NCBI RefSeq assembly: GCF_946407605.1
Contig: NZ_CAMJOS010000031.1
Location: 1 to 42,654, forward strand
DNA from: an uncultured Prevotella sp.
GTDB lineage: Bacteria > Bacteroidota > Bacteroidia > Bacteroidales > Bacteroidaceae
Reading direction: 5' to 3'
DNA length: 42,654 bases
The notes under the pieces are model-generated. The model was given only the letters and a program-made list of their open reading frames with translations. It did not search any database and was not told the origin of the DNA. Position numbers and translations under genes: made by a program. Positions 36,606 through 42,654 of this stretch are shown here, one piece after another (within the stretch, counting starts at the first letter, position 1; the number at the start of each line of letters is the position of its first letter).

Positions 36606-37625
36606 CTAGAAGATCACTTTCGTGTTTTCACTCAGTTTCTGATACCCCTCAGTCACAATGCGATTACCATCGCTGATGCCATCGGTGATGATGATGCGGT
36701 TGCCTGCAGTCTCGCCAGTAGTCACCGCCGTGCGATGCGCCGTACTGTCGCCGCTTATCGTCCATACAAACAGGCTACCATCGGCCTTCCTCTGCACCGC
36801 CGTCACAGGCACCGCCAACTGTCCCGTATGCTGCGACTGAGTCGCAGCGAACAGGACGCTGGCCACCATCCCTGGCAACAGCTTCCGCTCGCCATTTGCC
36901 ACATTAATTCTTATATCGTAGGTGTGCGTCAGCGCATCGGCCTGTACGCCCTTTTCTATCTTGCCTCCAGAGAAAGTGCCATTCACAGCCTCTACCTTTA
37001 TAGTAGAAGAGGTGTTAGCGCTAATGCCGCTTATCTCAGCCTCGGGGATAGCCACCTTCACCTTCACTGTCGATATGTCGAGGATGCTGACTACCGCCTG
37101 CGAAGGCATAGCCGTCTCGCCAGCACCTACTAAGCGCTTACCAACGATGCCGCTAACGGGAGCCACGAGTCTGCAGTCGGCAAGGTTCTTCTTTGCTACT
37201 TCGAGTTGCGACTTCGCCTGAGCCACCTTGCTCTGAATATCCACCCACTGCACCTCGGGCAGCGAGCCTGCGTCGTGCAACATCTTATAACGCTCCAATG
37301 CATCGTTGGCCTGCGCCATCTGCGCCTCGGCACCACTCAACAGGTTGCGGGCCTGCGTGTCATCCATCTCGGCTATCAGCTGACCTTTGGCTACAGCCTG
37401 TCCTTCGTTCACCAGCATACGTTTCACCACACCCATGCTGGTAAAACTCACCGCGGTAGCCTCGCACTCTTCCACAATACCCACATACGTTTGTCCGTTG
37501 GTACTTGTGGCTGTCTGCACCACCTCTGTCTTCACTCTAATAGGAGCCTTCGTGGCTTGTTCCTGTTTGCTTGTACAGCTGCATATCAGCATCACGCCCA
37601 GCAGCATCAAAATACTCTTCTTCAT
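36606..37625 (-). CDS. RND periplasmic adaptor lipoprotein (membrane fusion protein)
   Basis: Connects the RND pump to TolC in the periplasm. A 339-residue protein with a lipoprotein signal peptide ending LICSC (Cys17). The halves of the biotinyl-lipoyl-like domain flank an alpha-hairpin (AQMAQANDALERYKML to QVAQAKSQLEVAKKNL), and KGQLIAEMDD and DCRLVAPVSGIVGKRLV are typical. Beta-barrel and membrane-proximal domains follow. The start at 37625 is chosen because upstream in-frame residues show no signal sequence and cross the promoter. First gene of the three-gene efflux operon. Confidence 0.92.
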   Translation of the reverse strand: MKKSILMLLGVMLICSCTSKQEQATKAPIRVKTEVVQTATSTNGQTYVGIVEECEATAVSFTSMGVVKRMLVNEGQAVAKGQLIAEMDDTQARNLLSGAEAQMAQANDALERYKMLHDAGSLPEVQWVDIQSKVAQAKSQLEVAKKNLADCRLVAPVSGIVGKRLVGAGETAMPSQAVVSILDISTVKVKVAIPEAEISGISANTSSTIKVEAVNGTFSGGKIEKGVQADALTHTYDIRINVANGERKLLPGMVASVLFAATQSQHTGQLAVPVTAVQRKADGSLFVWTISGDSTAHRTAVTTGETAGNRIIITDGISDGNRIVTEGYQKLSENTKVIF

Positions 37626-37647
37626 AACTAAACTATAATTTTGGGGA

Positions 37648-37655
37648 CAAAGATA
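37648..37655 (-). promoter_or_regulatory. -7 element of the RND efflux operon
   Basis: TATCTTTG on the minus strand, 22 bp before the adaptor ATG. It shares a 161-bp intergenic region with the divergent AraC regulator gene, which is the probable operator site. Confidence 0.6.
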
Positions 37656-37753
37656 GTGTAAAATCAGACATAATCGATGTTTAATTTCGTCTATTTTGTT
37701 ATCGTTTTGACGTGAATAGGTGAAATATAACATAAATAATTCCAAATAAGACA

Positions 37754-37782
37754 TTGTTTTTGTGGAATAATGACTACATTTG
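37754..37782 (+). promoter_or_regulatory. Promoter of the AraC regulator, abutting its start codon
   Basis: TTG (37754-37756), 18-bp spacer, TACATTTG (37775-37782). The -7 element ends only 4 bp before the ATG at 37787, so transcription would start at or within a few bases of the start codon. Confidence 0.5.
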
Positions 37783-37786
37783 CAGC

Positions 37787-38665
37787 ATGAAACAGCATGA
37801 AGAAGTAACATTTCAGACATTAGCCAACAATGAGGACATCCAGATTGGCTATTCCGACAACGACATTGTGGTGATTGATAGCATTCAGCAATTCAACGAG
37901 GTCAATACCGCTCATGTGGCCATGAACGCCATCGTCATCTGCACCAACGGCAAGGTACAGGCACGTTTGAATGGCATTCAGATGGAACTGCACAAGAACC
38001 AGGTGGCCATCGTACCCCAGAATGTCACGGCGACGGATGTGATGGTCAGTCCCGACTTCAACCTGAAGGCTATGTTTCTCACCAACCGCATCCTACAGAG
38101 TTTCCTGCATGAAAAGATGAATGTGTGGAACGACATGATGTATGTTCATCGTAATCATATCGTCACGATGGACGAAGACGAGATTCTCTTCTACACCCAC
38201 TTCTACGACATGCTCACGCTGGCCATCGAGCGAGGCAAGGAGAATCCTTATCACACAGAAATCATCCAGGCCCTGCTGCGCTCTGCCATCCTCGGCCTTT
38301 GCGGTGCCATGAAGTGGATGCTGTCGTCAAACCATCACGAGACGCATACCACAGACACCCACTTCCAGCGTTTCCTCGACCTACTCCACTCTACCGACGT
38401 GAAGCATCGCACCGTTGAGGCTTACGCCAACGACCTGTGTATTTCTCCCAAATACTTGACAGCGATATGCAAGAAACATTCGGGCAGAACGGCCAACGAG
38501 TGGATAACGGAACATGTGCTGGAGGACATACGCTACTACCTGAAGCAGACCGACCTGAGCATGAAGCAGATTTGCGACCAGCTGGGATTCCCCAATCCTT
38601 CGTTCTTCGGCAAATACGTCAAAGACCATTTCGGCATGACTCCGATGGAATTCAGAAACAACTGA
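37787..38665 (+). CDS. AraC-family transcriptional regulator
   Basis: A 292-residue regulator with an N-terminal cupin-like sensing domain (about residues 1-170, with AIVICTNGKVQARLNGIQ and VAIVPQNV) and a C-terminal double helix-turn-helix (CISPKYLTAICKKHSGRTANEWI and MKQICDQLGFPNPSFFGKYVKDHFGMTPMEFR). It is divergent from the RND efflux operon and probably controls it, as is common for AraC regulators next to pumps. The ATG at 37787 is preferred; an upstream in-frame start would overlap the promoter. It converges with the surface-protein gene, 21 bp between stops. Confidence 0.9.
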   Translation: MKQHEEVTFQTLANNEDIQIGYSDNDIVVIDSIQQFNEVNTAHVAMNAIVICTNGKVQARLNGIQMELHKNQVAIVPQNVTATDVMVSPDFNLKAMFLTNRILQSFLHEKMNVWNDMMYVHRNHIVTMDEDEILFYTHFYDMLTLAIERGKENPYHTEIIQALLRSAILGLCGAMKWMLSSNHHETHTTDTHFQRFLDLLHSTDVKHRTVEAYANDLCISPKYLTAICKKHSGRTANEWITEHVLEDIRYYLKQTDLSMKQICDQLGFPNPSFFGKYVKDHFGMTPMEFRNN

Positions 38666-38686
38666 ACCTCCACCCGGGACATTATA

Positions 38687-40951
38687 TTACTTTATTACCA
38701 CCTTTTTATTTCCGTAGATATACAATCCTTTCTGCGTTGGTTTCCCTTCGAGTTTTACACCATTTATAGTATACCAGGCGTTAGCCCTTTCTGTGATTTC
38801 TGTGATTTCTGTGTGACCTATTTTCGTCTGTGTGCCTTGCTCGTCAAAATTCAGGTTGATATCTCGCACCTGGGCCGAGGCACCATTCAGGCGGAACAGG
38901 GCGCGGCAGGAGCCGAGTGTCATGTCCGCGTTGGGATAATACAGCGTGTTGGCAGCTCCGAGATAAAGCACGCTCTTGTCGTTAGCGTCGAGACTGACGG
39001 GGCTGTAGGAGCCGACGAAGCGGACGGCACCGTCGCTGCTCTCCACAGGTGTGGGCGAGGCGTTGCTGACGGTGATGCCAGTGAAGAGGGGATTGGTGAG
39101 GTGGCTGTCGGGAGTGGGCACGTGGCCCTGCAGGCTCAACTCGGCGAGAGCAAAATAATCATCAGACGCTACGAAGTGGAAGTACTGATAGAGGCCTGGA
39201 TTCTGCACGTTGTAACCTTTGGCCGCATAACTGCTGTTGGGCAAAGCATCGTTGCCATTCGAGTTTGCGTTGCGGCTGTCAATGGCCGTCCATCCGTCAC
39301 CCGCATTTTTCTTGGCATAGAGCGTCCATTCCGTAGGATTTATATAACTATCGATATAACCAGTGGTGAGCGTGTAGCCTGTCACATAGACGGGTGTACC
39401 GGTCTGGAAGTCGCAGTAGTTACCTTTCTTTCCAATCCAATAAGAACGTTTATCCCCATCCAACAGATAGTTTGCTGGGCATAGCGACGTCTCAGAATAC
39501 GTTCCTCCCGTGTAGCTCAGTCCGGGCGACGTCACGTCCTCGCTCGTCTGCAACTTCTTCACGATGTACGGCTTGCCGGCCTCGATGCCGTCGGAGGCCT
39601 TGAAGTTGAGGTAAAGCGTGCCGTCGCCGTCGAGGTACGAGGCTGAGCCGTCCAGCTCCATCACGGTGAAGCCTTCCAGCGGCGTGCCCGTGAGCGAGGC
39701 CAACGAGAAGGGCAGACACAGCGTGTTCCAGTCGCCGTCACGGTAGAGGGTACGCCCGTAGAGCGAGACACTGGTCGTGGCAGCAAAGCCGCTGATGTCG
39801 TTGTCGGCGGTGTCGTAGAGGATGTCTGCACCCGTCAGCGTCACGTCGTTCAGCACACTCGCGTCGGCGATGGTGCCGACATAGACGTTTCCGTCGCTGC
39901 CGAGGAATGATTTGGCGAGGGTGACACTGCCGCCGTAACTGCTGGAGGTGATGCTGGTGGCGGTGTTCGCCCAGCTGAGGTTGATGCCGTTGTAGCCGTA
40001 CATTCCCTTTTTGTCGGTACCGCCCGTGGCCGTGACGTTGCCGCCCGTGACGCTGAGCGTGCCCATCGAATAGATGCCGTTGCCGTTGAGCGTCGAAGTG
40101 CCGCTGACCGTGCCGCCTGCGATGGTCAGGTTGCCGTTGGCCTGTATGCCGTTGCTGGCGCGGCCCGTGGACGTGACAGTACCGCCGTAGATGCCTAGGG
40201 CTTTCATGGCGTAGATGCCCGCATTGCCCGCGTTGATGACGAGCTGCCCCCTACTGCCCAACTGTCCATAGATGTTCATGGGCTTATCTACTTCTATGCC
40301 GTCGGTCTGCGTCGTGGTCTCGATGGTGAGCTTCGCGCCGTCCAGCAAAATAAGGTTCACGGTCTTGTCCAGGAACTTGAGTTTTGTCAGGCTGACGTCG
40401 CCATAGACGGCGTACCATCCATCATACGAGGAATTGCCTAGCGTCACGTTACCGCTACTCACGATGAACTTGTAGTCCGAGCAGCTGGCCGTCTGGCCGT
40501 TGGTGCCGATATAGCTGATGGTGCCGTAGTCCTCGCTGCAGCGGGTGCAGATGTGGTCTTCGCCGTAGATGTGGCCGAGGGCGGCGACTTCGTTGTACCG
40601 CTCCGTCGCGCCGCAGCGGTTGCAGGTGTGCTCGTCGTAGCTGGCCGTGGTGCAGGTGGCGTCGGTGTGCGTCGCGTCGCCCCAGTCGTGGCCGAGGGCG
40701 GGAATAGATACATTATTATTAGCTTTATCGCACCTCAGGCACTTAAAATCACCAAACCCACTCCTAATACAATTTGGCATCGCATCTACTCTTAAACCTC
40801 CTGTGTAATCATAAGACCTGTCTGAATAATAATTAGTTGAATAATTGCAGTATTCACACGTCAAATAAACTTTGAATGCCTTGGCCGTAGCGGCGAAGGC
40901 GATTAGTAAAATGGTACCAATAAGTCTGTGAATTGTTTGTAAATTTGCCAT
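38687..40951 (-). CDS. Secreted surface protein with Cys-rich repeats and Prevotella-type C-terminal tail
   Basis: A 754-residue exported protein. The signal peptide covers about residues 1-25. Residues 30-145 contain CxxC pairs in repeats of the form ALGHxWGDxTHTDATC...CNRCGA, seen in surface proteins of gut bacteria and reminiscent of zinc ribbons. Residues about 170-330 are Gly/Thr/Asn-rich strand repeats (GNLTIAGGTVSG, GTLSVTGGNVTA) suggesting a beta-helix. A later region (about 400-620) resembles carbohydrate- or ligand-binding modules but I cannot name it. The C-terminus INGVKLEGKPTQKGLYIYG ending KKVVIK is a tail widespread in Prevotella surface proteins. The middle is markedly GC-richer than the first 80 codons. 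Function unknown; adhesion or glycan contact is only a guess. Confidence 0.8.
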   Translation of the reverse strand: MANLQTIHRLIGTILLIAFAATAKAFKVYLTCEYCNYSTNYYSDRSYDYTGGLRVDAMPNCIRSGFGDFKCLRCDKANNNVSIPALGHDWGDATHTDATCTTASYDEHTCNRCGATERYNEVAALGHIYGEDHICTRCSEDYGTISYIGTNGQTASCSDYKFIVSSGNVTLGNSSYDGWYAVYGDVSLTKLKFLDKTVNLILLDGAKLTIETTTQTDGIEVDKPMNIYGQLGSRGQLVINAGNAGIYAMKALGIYGGTVTSTGRASNGIQANGNLTIAGGTVSGTSTLNGNGIYSMGTLSVTGGNVTATGGTDKKGMYGYNGINLSWANTATSITSSSYGGSVTLAKSFLGSDGNVYVGTIADASVLNDVTLTGADILYDTADNDISGFAATTSVSLYGRTLYRDGDWNTLCLPFSLASLTGTPLEGFTVMELDGSASYLDGDGTLYLNFKASDGIEAGKPYIVKKLQTSEDVTSPGLSYTGGTYSETSLCPANYLLDGDKRSYWIGKKGNYCDFQTGTPVYVTGYTLTTGYIDSYINPTEWTLYAKKNAGDGWTAIDSRNANSNGNDALPNSSYAAKGYNVQNPGLYQYFHFVASDDYFALAELSLQGHVPTPDSHLTNPLFTGITVSNASPTPVESSDGAVRFVGSYSPVSLDANDKSVLYLGAANTLYYPNADMTLGSCRALFRLNGASAQVRDINLNFDEQGTQTKIGHTEITEITERANAWYTINGVKLEGKPTQKGLYIYGNKKVVIK
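38789..38815. repeat. 9-bp-period repeat inside the surface-protein gene
   Basis: TTCTGTGAT twice, followed by TTCTGTGTG. It encodes the tripeptide-like series TEI-TEI-TER just before the conserved C-terminal tail. Confidence 0.8.
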
Positions 40952-41046
40952 TATGGTTGTTGTTTAAATTGTTAATGGTCGGGTTGATTAACCTGATCAC
41001 ATGTTGTCTTTTCCATGTGTGTAAATAACACACAGCTTTCGGTCTG

Positions 41047-41054
41047 CAAAGGTA
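41047..41054 (-). promoter_or_regulatory. -7 element of the surface-protein gene
   Basis: TACCTTTG on the minus strand, 95 bp before the ATG and only 8 bp downstream of the preceding terminator stem. Confidence 0.6.
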
Positions 41055-41062
41055 CGAAAAAA

Positions 41063-41088
41063 TCCCACACCTTTCAGCAGATGTGGGA
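41063..41088 (-). terminator. Terminator of the DUF3987 gene
   Basis: On the minus strand TCCCACA, a 12-base loop, TGTGGGA and then six T. It lies about 95 bp after the DUF3987 stop codon and directly before the next promoter. Confidence 0.8.
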
Positions 41089-41112
41089 CAATTTTAAGAA
41101 GAATTAGGAAAT

Positions 41113-41133
41113 CACCCGTCACCCGTCACCTTT
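41113..41133. repeat. CACCCGT heptamer array
   Basis: CACCCGT twice and CACCTTT once in tandem, downstream of the DUF3987 gene. Confidence 0.75.
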
Positions 41134-41145
41134 CGAAAAACGTTA

Positions 41146-41177
41146 ATGACACGTGACACTCATGACACACATGACAC
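41146..41177. repeat. TGACAC array downstream of the DUF3987 gene
   Basis: ATGACAC, GTGACAC, ATGACAC and ATGACAC, the last three junctions having 0 or 2 extra bases, so the period alternates between 7 and 9. It ends 5 bp from the stop codon of the gene. Confidence 0.75.
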
Positions 41178-41182
41178 GCGGA

Positions 41183-42654
41183 TTATGTTTTCCTATACCT
41201 CTTCGATTCTAACAGGGCAATCAGACCTTGGTTCTTCCAGTTCTTCAACATCTGACGCACGCTGTTACGTGATACCGTTGCGCCTTTCACGGCTACGCTC
41301 TGCTGCATGGCCTGCTCAAAGGTAAACTCCACGTCGAGACGCTCAAAGATGCTGTCGTTTCTGCCGTTGCGCTTGCGCTCACCGTTGCCGGCATAGTCGC
41401 GACTGGCAAAGGCGTTCTCTATGCGGTCGCGGAAGAAGAAGAGGGCGTTCTCCATCAGCGAGTCGGCTATCACGTCGTAGGCCTGCAACAGCTGTGGTGT
41501 CTGTGTCTTCAGCAGCTGTTCCTTCCACAGGTCCGGATATTGCTTTAGCTGGCTTTCGGCACCGCTGAGTCCGTATTTCCGAATCAGCGTCTCGCACACC
41601 TTACAAAGCATCAGGCAACATGTCATTCGCTGGGCGGTGACGCAGATGCGCATACGCTGTCGGGCCTTGGTACGGTCGTCGTTCATCATCGCCTCCAGAC
41701 GAATCTTCTCCAGCCATTCCCTACCCTTCGCCTCCAGCTTGGGCAACACCACCTCGCCCTGCATCAGCGGCAGCAGATGGGCTATCTGCTGGATGCGCTC
41801 CTCTTGTTGCGGCGTGAGGTTGCTGGGGTTATCGTCCAGCTTCGTATAAGTATTGTCGGGCGTGCGGGCTACGGCCACACGGCTCTGGAAACCGTCAGTA
41901 TAGTTGTTGATGACGCGATACAAGGCATCGGGTGTGCCACACATCACCACGTTCCATAGCAGGTGCTTGATATGCACATTGACTGCATCCACGCTCTTGG
42001 CTCGGCGTTCATACTTGCTGCCGTCGTAGCTCTGGCGCAGCATCACCGAGAAGTCACTCACACTCGATTTCCATTTCTGCGCCACCGTGTCGGCCTCGGG
42101 CGTAAACGAGAAGGCGTGCTTGCCCTCTGTGTTTGCCAGCTGTTGAGCCAGATTGGCTACGGTGTTGTTCAGCGTCAGGTTGCGTATGGGCAGCATAGGT
42201 TCCTCGGGCTGCTCCTTCTTGTTCACCGACGCCTTTTTCTTCCTACGCCATTCGTCCTCTTGGTTGGTGTACATATCGTCCATTGCCTGCACCTCGCTCA
42301 TCCACGCTTCTATCACGGGGTCTATGTCGCCCTTTCCGCTGGCAAAGTCACCGGCGATATAGGCAATCAGGTTCAGGCCGCGCTTCTTACCGTGCACGTC
42401 GAGCACCACGCCTGTGGCCAGGGCTCCGATGGCGGGACAGATGGCCGTCAACATCGGCATTGTAAGCGCAGGACCAACAGCCTCTATGCTCTCACGAATG
42501 CCCTGGGGCATTTTGCGAGTTGAAAGTTCTTCGCCGAGCGAAGCGGCAGAGCCGAGCGGAGAATTGAAAGTTGAAAGTTGCTCATCTTCTGCGCTTTCCA
42601 CATCTTCCATCTTACCTCTTCCATCAGACATCGATAGTGCATTCAGCACATTCC
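41183..42654 (-). CDS. DUF3987-type protein, 5' end probably outside the window
   Basis: At least 488 residues, open to the right edge. A GTG at 42649 could serve as start, but DUF3987 proteins in Bacteroidales are usually longer and carry an N-terminal primase/VirE-like part, so this is probably the C-terminal two thirds. The segment MPMLTAICPAIGALATGVVLDVHGKKRGLNLIAYIAGDFASGKG has the position of the DUF3987 nucleotide-binding core, with a P-loop-like DFASGKGD. LLWNVVMCGTPDALYRVI resembles the later core motif. The C-terminus (ATVSRNSVRQMLKNWKNQGLIALL) looks like a winged helix. Such genes are frequent in mobile or phage-like islands. A repeat-rich segment is inserted near residue 25 of the visible part. 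Confidence 0.7.
   Translation of the reverse strand, partial: NVLNALSMSDGRGKMEDVESAEDEQLSTFNSPLGSAASLGEELSTRKMPQGIRESIEAVGPALTMPMLTAICPAIGALATGVVLDVHGKKRGLNLIAYIAGDFASGKGDIDPVIEAWMSEVQAMDDMYTNQEDEWRRKKKASVNKKEQPEEPMLPIRNLTLNNTVANLAQQLANTEGKHAFSFTPEADTVAQKWKSSVSDFSVMLRQSYDGSKYERRAKSVDAVNVHIKHLLWNVVMCGTPDALYRVINNYTDGFQSRVAVARTPDNTYTKLDDNPSNLTPQQEERIQQIAHLLPLMQGEVVLPKLEAKGREWLEKIRLEAMMNDDRTKARQRMRICVTAQRMTCCLMLCKVCETLIRKYGLSGAESQLKQYPDLWKEQLLKTQTPQLLQAYDVIADSLMENALFFFRDRIENAFASRDYAGNGERKRNGRNDSIFERLDVEFTFEQAMQQSVAVKGATVSRNSVRQMLKNWKNQGLIALLESKRYRKT
42519..42580. repeat. Composite repeat insert inside the DUF3987 gene
   Basis: GTTGAAA units at both ends (42519-42525 and 42563-42580) flank a GC-rich core. 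The core contains the hairpin CTTCGC-CGA-GCGAAG (42529-42543) and the word GCCGAGCG twice (42533-42540 and 42551-42558). All of it is read in frame as a Ser/Leu/Gly/Ala-rich segment, QLSTFNSPLGSAASLGEELS. Confidence 0.8.

Larger units (their letters stand above)
40952..41182. other. Intergenic region with terminator, promoter, hairpin and two arrays
   Basis: No gene. In minus-strand order it holds the direct-repeat arrays (41146-41177, 41113-41133), a terminator (41063-41088), a -7 element (41047-41054) and a seven-pair hairpin TGTGTGT/ACACACA (41016-41034) in the 5' leader of the surface-protein mRNA. The leader would be about 90 nt, longer than most here. Confidence 0.7.

Noticed and set aside
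38687..38760. Classical type IX secretion C-terminal domain
   Set aside because: The KKVVIK tail is typical of Prevotella surface proteins, but it is short and I cannot show it is a T9SS sorting domain; no T9SS genes are in the window.

Overview
The window looks like a chromosomal segment of a Bacteroidales bacterium, most likely Prevotellaceae. The evidence is: Bacteroidetes-type -7 promoter elements (TAnnTTTG) in front of most operons; the atpD-atpC-(small membrane protein)-atpBEFHAG gene order; an M49 peptidase with the HECLGH variant seen in Bacteroides; LruC/DUF4842 and DUF3987 proteins; and a surface protein ending in the KKVVIK-type tail common in Prevotella. Species assignment is not possible by eye. 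I saw no rRNA, tRNA, CRISPR array or intact insertion sequence.

Layout. 1-326: non-coding, with a terminator at each side and an 11-bp tandem repeat. 327-3160 (minus): an exported Trp/Tyr/Gly-rich protein followed by a FadL/OmpP1-like outer-membrane protein. 3295-4158 (plus): prmA. 4162-11264 (minus): the complete nine-gene F1Fo ATP synthase operon. 11390-14411 (minus): an AraC-type regulator, an M49 dipeptidyl peptidase III and an AlkD-like HEAT protein, translationally coupled. 14580-18204 (plus): purU, then hisH-hisA-hisF-hisIE. 18281-24409 (plus): ftsE-like ATPase, lysC, lysA, an unknown gene and class III fbp, mostly joined by ATGA overlaps. 24544-25431 (minus): dapA. With lysC and lysA this gives three steps of the lysine/diaminopimelate pathway.

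The right half is more accessory. A 36-residue double-glycine leader peptide (25672-25782, minus) is divergent from an LruC-domain lipoprotein (25957-27408). Two PAS-rich sensor histidine kinases follow (27452-31324, minus). The upstream one has lost its phosphoacceptor histidine and the N-box asparagines and looks like a pseudokinase paired with an intact kinase. Next come an FMN reductase-like protein, a complete RND tripartite efflux operon (adaptor, pump, TolC; minus) with a divergent AraC regulator, a large secreted surface protein of mosaic composition, and the 3' part of a DUF3987 gene that may continue past the right edge.

The most unusual feature spread across the window is a family of short degenerate arrays, mostly of 7-bp period (sometimes 8 or 9). 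They sit in many intergenic spacers, frequently contain the stop codon of the upstream gene, and also occur in frame inside at least three or four genes (RND pump, tolC, DUF3987, surface protein). Together with the double-glycine peptide and the pseudokinase/kinase pair, these are the best candidates for undescribed biology here.
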